A stretch of 64,000 nucleotides of DNA from Pseudomonadota bacterium (GTDB lineage: Bacteria > Pseudomonadota > Gammaproteobacteria > Burkholderiales > Thiobacillaceae): the NCBI GenBank assembly GCA_021847835.1, contig JAJZPR010000011.1, positions 1-64,000 of the forward strand, read 5' to 3'. How positions within the stretch are numbered: position 1 is the first letter of the stretch; every line of letters begins with the position of its first letter. The notes under the pieces are model-generated. The model worked only from the letters and a program-made list of their open reading frames with translations, was not told the origin of the DNA and did not search any database. This document shows positions 37,340 through 47,903 of this stretch, one piece after another. Position numbers and translations under genes: made by a program.

Positions 37340-39376
<2,037 letters not shown>

Positions 39377-39449
39377 GGTTACAATTTGCCGATTTCGCGC
39401 AGAATTCGCGCAAAAACAGGCATTTTACGCTTTGACCACCCGCCAAACC

Positions 39450-40649
39450 ATGAACCCCCTGCTCTCCCGCCGCGTCCAGTCGATCAAGCCCTCCCCCACC
39501 CTCGCGGTCACCGCCCGCGCCGCCGCGCTCAAGGCCGAAGGCCGCGACATCATCGGGCTGGGCGCCGGCGAACCGGACTTCGATACCCCCGACCACATCA
39601 AGCAGGCGGCGATCGAGGCGATCAACCAGGGCTTCACCAAGTACACCGCGGTGGACGGCACCCCCGGCCTGAAGAAAGCCGTCATCGCCAAGTTCCAGCG
39701 CGACAACGGTTTCGCCTATACACCGAAGCAAATCCTGGTGTCCTGCGGCGGCAAGCAGAGCTTCTACAACCTGGCGCAGGCGGTGCTGGATGCCGGCGAC
39801 GAAGTCATCATCCCGGCGCCCTACTGGGTGTCCTACCCGGACATGGTGCTGCTGGCCGACGCCAGGCCGGTCATCGTCTACGCCGGCATCGAACAGGGCT
39901 TCAAGATTACGCCCGCCCAGCTCGAAGCCGCCATCACCCCCCACACCAAGCTCTTCGTCATCAACAGCCCGAGCAACCCCACCGGCGCGGTGTACACGAA
40001 AGACGAACTGGCGGCGCTGGGCGAGGTGCTGAGGAAGCATCCGCGCGTCTTGATCGCGACCGACGACATGTACGAACACATTCGTCTCAACGACGCGGCC
40101 TTCGTCAATATCCTCAACGCCTGCCCCGACCTCCACGAGCGCACCCTGGTGCTGAACGGCGTGTCCAAGGCCTATTCCATGACCGGCTGGCGCATCGGCT
40201 ATGCGGCAGGACCCGAGGCCATCATCCAGGCCATGGCCAACATCCAGTCGCAGTCCACCTCCAACCCCACCTCGATCTCGCAGGTGGCGGCGGAAACCGC
40301 GCTGAACGGCGACCAGGGCTGCATGGCGCCCATGCTGGCCGCTTTCCGCCAGCGCCACCGCCTGGTGGTGGACGGGCTCAACGCCATTCCCGGCCTGAAA
40401 TGCCTGGACGCAGGCGGCGCCTTCTACGCCTTTCCCGACGCGCGCGAAGCCGCCGCCCGCATGCAGGCCGCCGGCAAGATCAATGAGGCCACCGACCTCG
40501 CGCTGTCCGAATACCTGCTGCTGGAAGCCGGCGTGGCCGTGGTGCCGGGCTCCGCCTTCGGCGCCGACGGCTACATCCGCCTGTCCTTCGCCACCTCCAA
40601 CGCCAACCTGGAAAACGCGCTGGCAAGGATGGCCAAGGCCCTCGCCTAA
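39450..40649 (+). CDS. Aspartate aminotransferase family (class I/II, PLP)
   Basis: The chosen ATG at 39450 gives 399 residues. The track start at 39357 lies inside the uvrB overlap. Motifs of the I-gamma aspartate/prephenate aminotransferases are clear: GLGAGEPDFDTP, INSPSNPTGAVY, the PLP Lys in NGVSKAYSMTGWRIGY and VVPGSAFGADGYIRLSFA. It interconverts aspartate and 2-oxoglutarate with oxaloacetate and glutamate. The gene sits in the uvrB-aspC divergent pair common in betaproteobacteria. Confidence 0.92.
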   Translation: MNPLLSRRVQSIKPSPTLAVTARAAALKAEGRDIIGLGAGEPDFDTPDHIKQAAIEAINQGFTKYTAVDGTPGLKKAVIAKFQRDNGFAYTPKQILVSCGGKQSFYNLAQAVLDAGDEVIIPAPYWVSYPDMVLLADARPVIVYAGIEQGFKITPAQLEAAITPHTKLFVINSPSNPTGAVYTKDELAALGEVLRKHPRVLIATDDMYEHIRLNDAAFVNILNACPDLHERTLVLNGVSKAYSMTGWRIGYAAGPEAIIQAMANIQSQSTSNPTSISQVAAETALNGDQGCMAPMLAAFRQRHRLVVDGLNAIPGLKCLDAGGAFYAFPDAREAAARMQAAGKINEATDLALSEYLLLEAGVAVVPGSAFGADGYIRLSFATSNANLENALARMAKALA

Positions 40650-40659
40650 ACGGACTACA

Positions 40660-40689
40660 ATGCAGGTTCTCCTGCGGGAGAATCTGCAT
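40660..40689 (+). promoter_or_regulatory. Hairpin enclosing the ribosome-binding site of the Y-family polymerase
   Basis: ATGCAGGTTCTC pairs with GAGAATCTGCAT over 12 bp, one of them a G-U wobble, with loop CTGCGG. The Shine-Dalgarno GGGAG (40676-40680) lies across the loop and stem, and the last two bases of the stem are the first two of the ATG. The mRNA would hide its own start site, suggesting translational control. Confidence 0.65.
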
Positions 40690-41908
40690 GTTTAGTTCGC
40701 TTTACGTCGATCTCAATTCCTTCTTCGCCTCGGTCGAGCAGCAGCTCGACCCGGGCTTGCGCGGCAAGCCGGTCGGCGTGCTGCCGGTGCTGGCGGAAAC
40801 CACCTGCTGCATCGCCGCCAGCGTCGAGGCCAAGCAGTTCGGCATCAGGACCGGCACCCCGGTGTGGGAGGCGAGGAAGCGCTGCAAGTCCATCCGCTTC
40901 GTGCAGGCGCGCCCCTCCGTATACGTGGAAATGCACCACCGCATCGTCGAGGCCGTGGAGTCCTGCTACCCCGTTGCGGCGGTGCTGTCCATCGACGAAA
41001 TGGCGCTCGACCTCACCGGCCGACACACCCATGAACCCCATGCGCTGAAACTTGCGCAGCAGATCAAGCGCGCCATCTACGCACAGGCCGGCCAGGTCAT
41101 GCACTGCTCCATCGGCATTGCGCCGAATCGTTTTCTGGCCAAGACCGCATCGAATTTCAGGAAGCCCGACGGCCTCGAACTCATCCGCCCGCAGGACCTG
41201 CCGCACATCCTGCACAAACTGGAACTGACCGACCTCAACGGCATCAACCGCGGCATGGGAAAACGCCTGAATCGCGTCGGCATCCATACCGTGGAACAGC
41301 TTTGCGCCGCGCCGGTGGAAAAATTCCGCCTCGCCTGGGGCGGCGTCGAGGGCGAGCGCTATTTCGCCAGGCTGCGCGGCGAAACCCTGCCGCCGCTGCC
41401 CACGCAGCGTTCCACCGTCGGGCATTCCCATGTATTGCCGCCGGAAATGCGCAACGACGAAGCCGCGCTCGCCGTGCTCTACCGCCTGCTGCACAAGGCT
41501 GCCATGCGGCTGCGGCATTACGGCTATTACGCGGGCTCGATGAGCGTGCACGTGCGCTATCAGGACGGCGGGCGCTTTGCCGAGCAGACCCGCTTCGCGC
41601 CGCATGCGGACACCTTCATGTTCAACCATGTATTGGCCGGGCTGTGGGCCAAGCGTCCGCACGGGGCCGACAGGCCCATGAAGATAGGCGTGGTGCTGTC
41701 CGGGCTCACCGAGCAGCGCTGCGTGGCGCGCGACCTGTTCACAGAAGACCGCCAGGGCGAGGGCTTGTCCATCGCCATGGACCAGATCAACCGGCGCTTC
41801 GGCCCCAACGCCGTGCACTTCGGCGCGGCCCACAAGGGCATCGGCTCCGCGCCCATGCGCATCGCCTTCAACCACATCCCGGAGCTGGCGGTGGAAAACG
41901 ACGGCTGA
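40688..41908 (+). CDS. Y-family DNA polymerase (DinB-like)
   Basis: This 406-residue protein has YVDLNSFFASVEQ at the N-terminus (first catalytic Asp), VLSIDEMALDLTG with the second acidic pair, and MHCSIGIAPNRFLAKTASNFRKPDG of the palm/fingers. A helix-hairpin-helix segment (LTDLNGINRGMGKRLNRVGI) and a diverged little-finger domain follow. It would synthesise across DNA lesions. The C-terminus lacks an obvious beta-clamp QLxLF motif. It resembles stand-alone DinB-like proteins more than UmuC (no UmuD) or ImuB. Confidence 0.85.
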   Translation: MFSSLYVDLNSFFASVEQQLDPGLRGKPVGVLPVLAETTCCIAASVEAKQFGIRTGTPVWEARKRCKSIRFVQARPSVYVEMHHRIVEAVESCYPVAAVLSIDEMALDLTGRHTHEPHALKLAQQIKRAIYAQAGQVMHCSIGIAPNRFLAKTASNFRKPDGLELIRPQDLPHILHKLELTDLNGINRGMGKRLNRVGIHTVEQLCAAPVEKFRLAWGGVEGERYFARLRGETLPPLPTQRSTVGHSHVLPPEMRNDEAALAVLYRLLHKAAMRLRHYGYYAGSMSVHVRYQDGGRFAEQTRFAPHADTFMFNHVLAGLWAKRPHGADRPMKIGVVLSGLTEQRCVARDLFTEDRQGEGLSIAMDQINRRFGPNAVHFGAAHKGIGSAPMRIAFNHIPELAVENDG

Positions 41909-42047
41909 ACCGGGCGGCGGCGGAAACCGCTCACAAGCGGCCTTTTCCACAATATGAAAAAAATATGAATTTCGGGGAATTGCCCACAAAGGTAAGGTGG
42001 GCTATTGTTGCACCTGCTTCCCCCCCCGATAACAAACGGAGACCGCC

Positions 42048-43205
42048 ATGAGCAAGAAATACGACAGCAATCCCGCAGACAAACCCGAAGCCAAACTGAG
42101 CCGACGCAAGTTCCTCGGCGCAGCGGCGGCGACCGCAACCGGCGCGACCGCGCTCGGCTTCCCGGCGATCGCCAAGGCGGCAGCGCCTGTAAGCCTGCGC
42201 TTCCAGAGCACCTGGCCTTCCAAGGACATTTTCCACGAGTACGCCGTGGACTTCGCCAACAAGGTCAACGCCATGTCCGGCAAGGAACTCAAGATCGAGG
42301 TGCTGCCCGCCGGCGCCGTGGTGAAACCCTTCGAACTGCTCGATGCGGTCAGCAAGGGCACCCTCGACGGCGGTCATGGCGTGGTGGCCTACTGGTACGG
42401 CAAGAACTCGGCCGTGGCGCTGTGGGGATCCGGCCCCGCCTTCGGCATGGACGCCAACATGCTGCTGGCCTGGCACTACTACGGCGGCGGCAAGGAGCTG
42501 CTGGACGAAATCTACAAGGACCTGAACATGGACGTGGTGTCCATGCTCTACGGCCCGATGCCGACCCAGCCCTTCGGCTGGTTCAAGAAACCCGTCACCC
42601 GTGCCGAACAGATGAAGGGCCTCAAGTTCCGCACCGTGGGCCTGGCGGTGGACATGTACAAGGACATGGGCGCGGCGGTGAACCCCCTGCCCGGCGGCGA
42701 GATCGTGCCGGCTCTCGACCGCGGCCTGCTCGATGCGGCCGAATTCAACAACGCCTCCTCCGACAACCTGCTGGGCTTCCCCGACGTTGCCAAGGTGTGC
42801 ATGCTGCAAAGCTTCCACCAGGCGAGCGAACAGTTCGAAATCCTGTTCAACAAGAAAAAGTACAATGCGCTCAATGCCGAGCACAAGGCCATCATCAAGC
42901 ACGCCATCGAGGCGTCTTCGGCCGACATGTCCTGGAAGGCGATCGACCGCTACTCCAAGGACTATATCGACATGAGCACCAAGAAGGGCGTCAAGTTCTA
43001 CAAGACCCCGGATGCCATCCTGAAGAAGCAGTTGCAGTCATGGGACAAGATCATGAAGGAGAAGAGCGCCGAGAATCCCTCCTTCAAGAAAGTGCTCGAA
43101 TCCATGCGCACCTTTGCCGGCCGCGCCGCACGCTGGCAGAACGACACCACCGTCGACTACAAGATGGCCTACAATCACTTCTTCGCAGGCAGGAAGAAAG
43201 GCTGA
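42048..43205 (+). CDS. dctP: TRAP transporter substrate-binding protein (DctP family, Tat-exported)
   Basis: This 385-residue protein has a Tat-like signal (LSRRKFLGAAAATATGATA) and a DctP domain. The Arg-containing signature region KGLKFRTVGLAVDMYKDMGA and NNASSDNLLGFPDVAK resemble the TakP-like subgroup that binds 2-oxo or hydroxy acids. It captures an organic acid anion in the periplasm for the QM permease downstream. The neighbours glxR, a hydroxypyruvate reductase and glcB suggest a C2/C3 acid ligand. The exact ligand is not readable. Confidence 0.9.
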   Translation: MSKKYDSNPADKPEAKLSRRKFLGAAAATATGATALGFPAIAKAAAPVSLRFQSTWPSKDIFHEYAVDFANKVNAMSGKELKIEVLPAGAVVKPFELLDAVSKGTLDGGHGVVAYWYGKNSAVALWGSGPAFGMDANMLLAWHYYGGGKELLDEIYKDLNMDVVSMLYGPMPTQPFGWFKKPVTRAEQMKGLKFRTVGLAVDMYKDMGAAVNPLPGGEIVPALDRGLLDAAEFNNASSDNLLGFPDVAKVCMLQSFHQASEQFEILFNKKKYNALNAEHKAIIKHAIEASSADMSWKAIDRYSKDYIDMSTKKGVKFYKTPDAILKKQLQSWDKIMKEKSAENPSFKKVLESMRTFAGRAARWQNDTTVDYKMAYNHFFAGRKKG

Positions 43206-43220
43206 TCCGGAAAGCGCCCG

Positions 43221-43246
43221 CCGCCGGCTCCCGCCGGCGGTTTTTT
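43221..43246 (+). terminator. Intercistronic terminator/attenuator between dctP and dctQ
   Basis: CCGCCGGC and GCCGGCGG form a perfect 8-bp stem around TCCC, followed by six T residues, 15 nt after the dctP stop. It is likely a leaky terminator that keeps the binding protein in excess over the permease. Confidence 0.85.
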
Positions 43247-43264
43247 CTCTTCAGGTAGTTCCAC

Positions 43265-43855
43265 ATGCATAAGCTCTTGTTGGCGGTCGACCGCCTGTCC
43301 ACCTTCGCCGGGCGCTTTTTCGCCTGGTCGATCGTGTTGCTGACCTTGCTGGTATCGTGGGAAGTGTTTTCCCGCTACGTACTGAACCATCCGCATCCCT
43401 GGGCCCTGGACGCCCAGATCATGCTGTACGGCATCCTGTTCATGATGGCCGGCGCCTACACCCTGGCCCATCAGGGACATGTGCGCGGCGACATCCTCTA
43501 CGGATCCTTTTCCCCACGCGGCCAGGCCGGCATCGACCTGGTGCTGTACCTCCTCTTTTACCTGCCCGGCGTGCTCGCGCTGACCTGGGCGGGCTGGATC
43601 TACGCCAACGAATCCCTGGCGATCCGGGAAAACACCTTCAGCCCGGACCCGCTGCCGCTCTACCCCTTCAAGTTCGTCATCCCGGCCGCTGGCGCGCTGC
43701 TGCTCGCGCAGGGCCTGGTCGAAATCCTGCGCTGCATCATCTGTCTGCGCGAAAACAAGTGGCCGACGCGCCAGAAGGACGTGGAAGAAGTGGACGTGGA
43801 AGAACTCAAGGCCATGGTCAAGGACGAAGTTGAAGAACTGGAGCGCCGGGCATGA
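43265..43855 (+). CDS. dctQ: TRAP transporter small permease (DctQ)
   Basis: This 196-residue membrane protein has four predicted helices (about residues 18-36, 52-70, 92-112 and 138-160). SWEVFSRYVLNHPHPWALDAQIMLYGILFMMAGAYTLAHQGHVRGDI is the typical DctQ core. The C-terminal 30 residues are acidic (DVEEVDVEELKAMVKDEVEELE). It forms the permease with DctM, and its stop overlaps the dctM ATG by 4 nt. Confidence 0.92.
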   Translation: MHKLLLAVDRLSTFAGRFFAWSIVLLTLLVSWEVFSRYVLNHPHPWALDAQIMLYGILFMMAGAYTLAHQGHVRGDILYGSFSPRGQAGIDLVLYLLFYLPGVLALTWAGWIYANESLAIRENTFSPDPLPLYPFKFVIPAAGALLLAQGLVEILRCIICLRENKWPTRQKDVEEVDVEELKAMVKDEVEELERRA

Positions 43856-46029
43856 AAAAGGAACTCCTCTTCGGCTTCGGCCTGATGGCCGTCGTCCTGC
43901 TCCTCATCGCGGTGTTCACGCCCTGGGCGAACCTGAACAACGGCCATGTCGGCATGATCATGCTGGCCCTCATCGTGGTGGCCATGATGATGGGCTTCCC
44001 GAGCGCATTCACCCTCATGGGCATGGGCGTGCTGTTCACCTGGTATGCCTACTACACGGAAACCCCGCAAATAGCCGTGCAGCAGACCCTGGACCTGACC
44101 GTGCAGCGGACCTACGGCGTGATGACCAGCGATGTGCTCATTGCCGTGCCGCTGTTCCTGTTCATGGGCTATCTGGTTGAACGTGCGAACCTGATCAAGA
44201 AACTGTTCCACGCCATCCACATCGCCACTGCGCGCATTCCCGGCTCGCTGGCGGTTGCCACCCTGGTCACCTGCGCCATCTTCGCCACCGCCACCGGCAT
44301 CGTCGGCGCGGTCGTCACGCTGATGGGCCTGCTAGCCCTGCCGGCCATGCTGCGCGCCGGCTACGACACCAAGCTATCCTCCGGCGTGATCGCCGCCGGC
44401 GGCACCCTGGGCATTCTCATCCCGCCGTCCATCATGCTCATCGTCTACGGCGCCACCGCCGGCGAGTCCGTGGTGCGGCTCTATGCCGGCGCGTTCTTTC
44501 CCGGGCTGCTGCTTGCCACCCTCTACATTATTTATGTCGTCTTGATAGCCAAGCTGAAGCCGCACTGGGCACCGCCGCTCAGCCATGCAGACCGGACCGT
44601 GCCGCTGCCGCCGCACATGCAGCAACTGGCCTCGCGCTACGGCAAACTTGCCCTGCCCGCCCTGGTGCGCGGGGTATTCGCGCGCGACCGCGCCGTCGCG
44701 CGCAAGCTCGCCGGAAAGGAGCTTTTCCTGGCGAGCCTGCCTGCGCTGGCCTTCATCCTCGTCATGGGCCTGGCCTGGAATGCGCTGACCAAGCCGCAAG
44801 AGAACTACGACATTTCCGGACTGCAGGAAATGGGCGTTTCCCTGGAAGCGCCGAAAGCCGAAAGCTACGCCGATGACCTGGGCCTTGGCGTTTCCGAGCC
44901 GCCGATGGAAGAAGAAACCGCGCCGGGCATTTCCGAGCCGCCCGCCCAGGAAGAACCGCCCGTCCTGGAAGAGCCGCCGACGCTTGCAGAACCCCCGGCA
45001 GCGGAATCGGTTGCCGAACCCACAGCCCCCGCGCTTGCCGAGGCGGCGGCAATTTCTCCGGACAAGGCCGAACCTGGCCGCCTGCCAGCCCCGGCCGCGT
45101 TCTGGGAAACGCTGGCCATCGGATTCGCCGTGCTGGCCGTGCTGTATTTCCTGCTGAGCTTCCCGCGCCTGGAAGTGTTTCGCATGCTGCTCACCTCCTT
45201 CTTCCCGCTGGCGGTGATGATCCTTGGCGTGCTCGGCTCCATCGTGTTCGGCCTCGCCACGCCTTCCGAGGCGGCCGCCATCGGCGCGCTGGGCGGCTTC
45301 GTGCTGGCGGCGTTCTACATGGCCATGGAGAAGCCGCGCGAGCTGCGCAGAAAATGGTGGCCAAGCTGGATCGTGCTGTGGACGGTGTTTCTCGCCTCGG
45401 TGGTATGGTTCATCCTGTACAAGGCCCAGGCCACGTCAAAACCGGTGCCGCCCATGCTGGGCTGGATCTCCATGGCCGCTTTCCTGTTATGGGCCTTTCT
45501 CGCCAGCTGGCAGGCCAAGCTCACTACCATGCTCAAGGAGTCGGTCTTCCTGACCGCGAAAACATCCACCATGGTGTGCTGGCTGTTCGTGGGCGCCAGC
45601 ATCTATTCGGCGGCGTTCTCGCTGCTGGGCGGCCACCAGGTGGTGGAGGAATGGGTGCTGTCGCTCAACATGACGCCCATCCAGTTCCTGATCCTCAGCC
45701 AGCTCATCATTTTCCTGCTGGGCTGGCCGCTGGAATGGACCGAGATCATCGTGATCTTCATGCCCATTTTCGTGCCGCTGCTGCCGCATTTCGGCATCGA
45801 TCCGCTGTTCTTCGGCATCCTGGTGGCGCTGAACCTGCAAACTTCCTTCCTGTCGCCGCCGATGGCGCCGTCCGCGTTCTATCTGAAAGGCGTCGCGCCG
45901 CCCAACGTGACACTGGGCCAGATCTTCCTGGGATCCATGCCCTTCCTGGGCATCGTGATCGTGGCCATGATCATGCTCTACGTGTGGCCCGAGATCGCGC
46001 TGTGGCTGCCGGCAGCACTCTATAACTGA
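43852..46029 (+). CDS. dctM: TRAP transporter large permease (DctM) with acidic Pro/Glu-rich insertion
   Basis: This 725-residue protein is much longer than the roughly 430 residues of classical DctM. The N-terminal transport half (about residues 1-312) has GFPSAFTLMGMG, GGTLGILIPPSIMLIVYG and SGVIAAGG. An insertion (about residues 313-418) is rich in Glu and Pro, with repeated EEPP/SEPP units. The C-terminal half (about 419-725) carries LGSIVFGLATPSEAAAIGALGG and LGWPLEWTEIIVIFMPIF. It uses an ion gradient to import the substrate delivered by DctP. Confidence 0.9.
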   Translation: MKKELLFGFGLMAVVLLLIAVFTPWANLNNGHVGMIMLALIVVAMMMGFPSAFTLMGMGVLFTWYAYYTETPQIAVQQTLDLTVQRTYGVMTSDVLIAVPLFLFMGYLVERANLIKKLFHAIHIATARIPGSLAVATLVTCAIFATATGIVGAVVTLMGLLALPAMLRAGYDTKLSSGVIAAGGTLGILIPPSIMLIVYGATAGESVVRLYAGAFFPGLLLATLYIIYVVLIAKLKPHWAPPLSHADRTVPLPPHMQQLASRYGKLALPALVRGVFARDRAVARKLAGKELFLASLPALAFILVMGLAWNALTKPQENYDISGLQEMGVSLEAPKAESYADDLGLGVSEPPMEEETAPGISEPPAQEEPPVLEEPPTLAEPPAAESVAEPTAPALAEAAAISPDKAEPGRLPAPAAFWETLAIGFAVLAVLYFLLSFPRLEVFRMLLTSFFPLAVMILGVLGSIVFGLATPSEAAAIGALGGFVLAAFYMAMEKPRELRRKWWPSWIVLWTVFLASVVWFILYKAQATSKPVPPMLGWISMAAFLLWAFLASWQAKLTTMLKESVFLTAKTSTMVCWLFVGASIYSAAFSLLGGHQVVEEWVLSLNMTPIQFLILSQLIIFLLGWPLEWTEIIVIFMPIFVPLLPHFGIDPLFFGILVALNLQTSFLSPPMAPSAFYLKGVAPPNVTLGQIFLGSMPFLGIVIVAMIMLYVWPEIALWLPAALYN

Positions 46030-46054
46030 CGGCCCCGGGCAGCGGAGGAAAAGC

Positions 46055-46933
46055 GTGAACCTCGCATTCATCGGTCTCGGCATCATGGGCAGGCCCATGG
46101 CGCTCAACCTGAAGAAGGCCGGGCACAGGGTGTTCGTGCACGGCCGCCGCGCCGAATCCATGGCGCCGCTGGCACAGGCCGGTTGCACTGCCTGCGCCTC
46201 GCCGGCCGAGGCCGCCGCGCAGGCCGATGTCACCATCGTCATGGTGTCCGACACCGCCGACGTCGAGCAGGTCATCTTCGGCGACAAGGGCGTGGCTCAG
46301 GGCGCCAAGCCCGGCTCGGTGGTGGTCGACATGAGCACCATCTCGCCCACCGCCACCAAGGCCTTCGCAGAGAGGCTCATGGCCCAGGGCGTCGAGATGC
46401 TCGACGCGCCGGTGTCCGGCGGCGACGTCGGTGCCATCAACGCCACCCTGTCCATCATGGTCGGCGGCAAGCCCGAGGTGTTCGAGCGCGTGAAGCCGGT
46501 GTTCGAGGCCATGGGCAAGAACATCGTGCTCGTGGGCGGCAACGGCGCCGGCCAGGTGGCCAAGGCCTGCAACCAGATCGTGGTGGCGGTCACCATCGAG
46601 GGCGTGGCCGAGGCGCTCACCTTCGCGCGCAAGAACGGCGTCGACCCGGCCAGGGTGCGCGACGCGCTCATGGGCGGCTTCGCAGGCAGCCGCATCCTGG
46701 AAGTGCACGGCAAGCGCATGCTCGACAACGAATACAAGCCCGGCTTCAAGACCAAATTGCACCAGAAGGACATGAACATCGTGATGCAGACCGCGCGCGA
46801 ACTCGGCCTGTCCCTGCCCGGCGCGGCGCTGGTGATGCAGCACTTGAATGCGCTCATGGGCACGGGCGACGCCGAACTGGATTCGGCGGCGGTGATGAAG
46901 ATCGTCGAACGCGCCTCCGGCATGGAGCGCTGA
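46055..46933 (+). CDS. glxR: 2-hydroxy-3-oxopropionate (tartronate semialdehyde) reductase
   Basis: This 292-residue member of the beta-hydroxyacid dehydrogenase family has NAD-binding FIGLGIMGRPMALNL at the N-terminus, DAPVSGGDVGAINATLSIMVGG (substrate loop) and GAGQVAKACNQIVV with the catalytic Lys. It reduces tartronate semialdehyde to D-glycerate, a step of glyoxylate assimilation. 3-hydroxyisobutyrate dehydrogenase is an alternative within the family, but the neighbouring hydroxypyruvate/glycerate dehydrogenase and malate synthase G favour this role. The next gene starts within its stop codon. Confidence 0.82.
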   Translation: MNLAFIGLGIMGRPMALNLKKAGHRVFVHGRRAESMAPLAQAGCTACASPAEAAAQADVTIVMVSDTADVEQVIFGDKGVAQGAKPGSVVVDMSTISPTATKAFAERLMAQGVEMLDAPVSGGDVGAINATLSIMVGGKPEVFERVKPVFEAMGKNIVLVGGNGAGQVAKACNQIVVAVTIEGVAEALTFARKNGVDPARVRDALMGGFAGSRILEVHGKRMLDNEYKPGFKTKLHQKDMNIVMQTARELGLSLPGAALVMQHLNALMGTGDAELDSAAVMKIVERASGMER

Positions 46934-47883
46934 TGAGTGAGCGCATCGTCTTCCTCGACCGCAAGAGTATCATCGCCGACATCCGTGCGCCCGCTTTCGC
47001 GCACGCGTGGATCGACCACGACAAGACAGGGCCTGACGAAGTCCTCGCGCGCATCCAGGACGCCAGCATCGTCGTCAGCAACAAGGTCAAGCTGCCCGGC
47101 GACATCCTGGCGCAGGCGCCCGGCGTGAAAATGATCGCGGTGTGCGCCACCGGCACCGACAACGTCGATCTCGCCTGGTGCCGCGCCAACGGCGTCATCG
47201 TCTCCAACATCCGCGGCTATGCCGTGCACACCCTGCCCGAGCACGTGTTCATGCTGATGCTGGCGCTGCGCCGCAACCTGCTGGGCTGGCGCGAGGACGT
47301 GCGTGCAGGTTTATGGGAAAAGGCCGACCAGTTCTGCCTGTTCACGCGCACGATCCATGACCTCCACGGCAGCACGCTCGGGCTGATCGGCCTCGGCACG
47401 CTGGGCCGGAGCGTGCGCAGGATCGCCGAAGCCTTCGGCATGAAGGTGCGGGTCGCCGAGCACAAGAACGCCGCGACCGTGCGCGAGGGCTACACCGCGT
47501 TCGACACCGTGCTCAGGGAAGCCGACGTGATCTCGCTGCACACCCCGCTCACCCCGGAAACCCGGCACATGATTTCCGCGCGCGAGTTCGGCCTGATGAA
47601 ACCCTCCGCGCTGCTCATCAACACCGCGCGCGGCAATCTGGTGGACGAGGCGGCGCTGATCGAGGCGCTCGAGTCGAAGCGCATCGCCGGCGCCGGCTTC
47701 GACGTGCTCTCGGTCGAGCCGCCGCGCGAGGGCAACCCGCTGCTGGAACTCGACCTGCCCAACTTCATCCTCACCCCGCATGTCGCCTGGGCCAGCCGCG
47801 ATGCCATGCAGATCATGGCCGATCAGCTGATCGACAACATCGAGGCCTTCGTCGCCCGCGCCCCGCGCAATGTCGTAAGCTGA
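46933..47883 (+). CDS. D-2-hydroxyacid dehydrogenase (glycerate/hydroxypyruvate reductase)
   Basis: The ATG at 46933 overlaps the previous stop by 1 nt (TGATG) and gives 316 residues. The fold is that of NAD(P)-dependent D-2-hydroxyacid dehydrogenases, with [19 protein letters not shown] for cofactor binding, the catalytic Arg in [11 protein letters not shown], and Glu and His in SVEPP and LTPHVAWAS. The two-residue spacing of the binding motif matches glycerate dehydrogenase (HprA-type). It would interconvert hydroxypyruvate and D-glycerate next to GlxR. Confidence 0.85.
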   Translation: MSERIVFLDRKSIIADIRAPAFAHAWIDHDKTGPDEVLARIQDASIVVSNKVKLPGDILAQAPGVKMIAVCATGTDNVDLAWCRANGVIVSNIRGYAVHTLPEHVFMLMLALRRNLLGWREDVRAGLWEKADQFCLFTRTIHDLHGSTLGLIGLGTLGRSVRRIAEAFGMKVRVAEHKNAATVREGYTAFDTVLREADVISLHTPLTPETRHMISAREFGLMKPSALLINTARGNLVDEAALIEALESKRIAGAGFDVLSVEPPREGNPLLELDLPNFILTPHVAWASRDAMQIMADQLIDNIEAFVARAPRNVVS

Positions 47884-47903
47884 ACTTCCGCAAAGGCAAG
47901 GCA

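Noticed and set aside
39377-40687. LexA boxes before uvrB or the Y-family polymerase
   Set aside because: No CTGT-N8-ACAG palindrome was found by eye in either upstream region.
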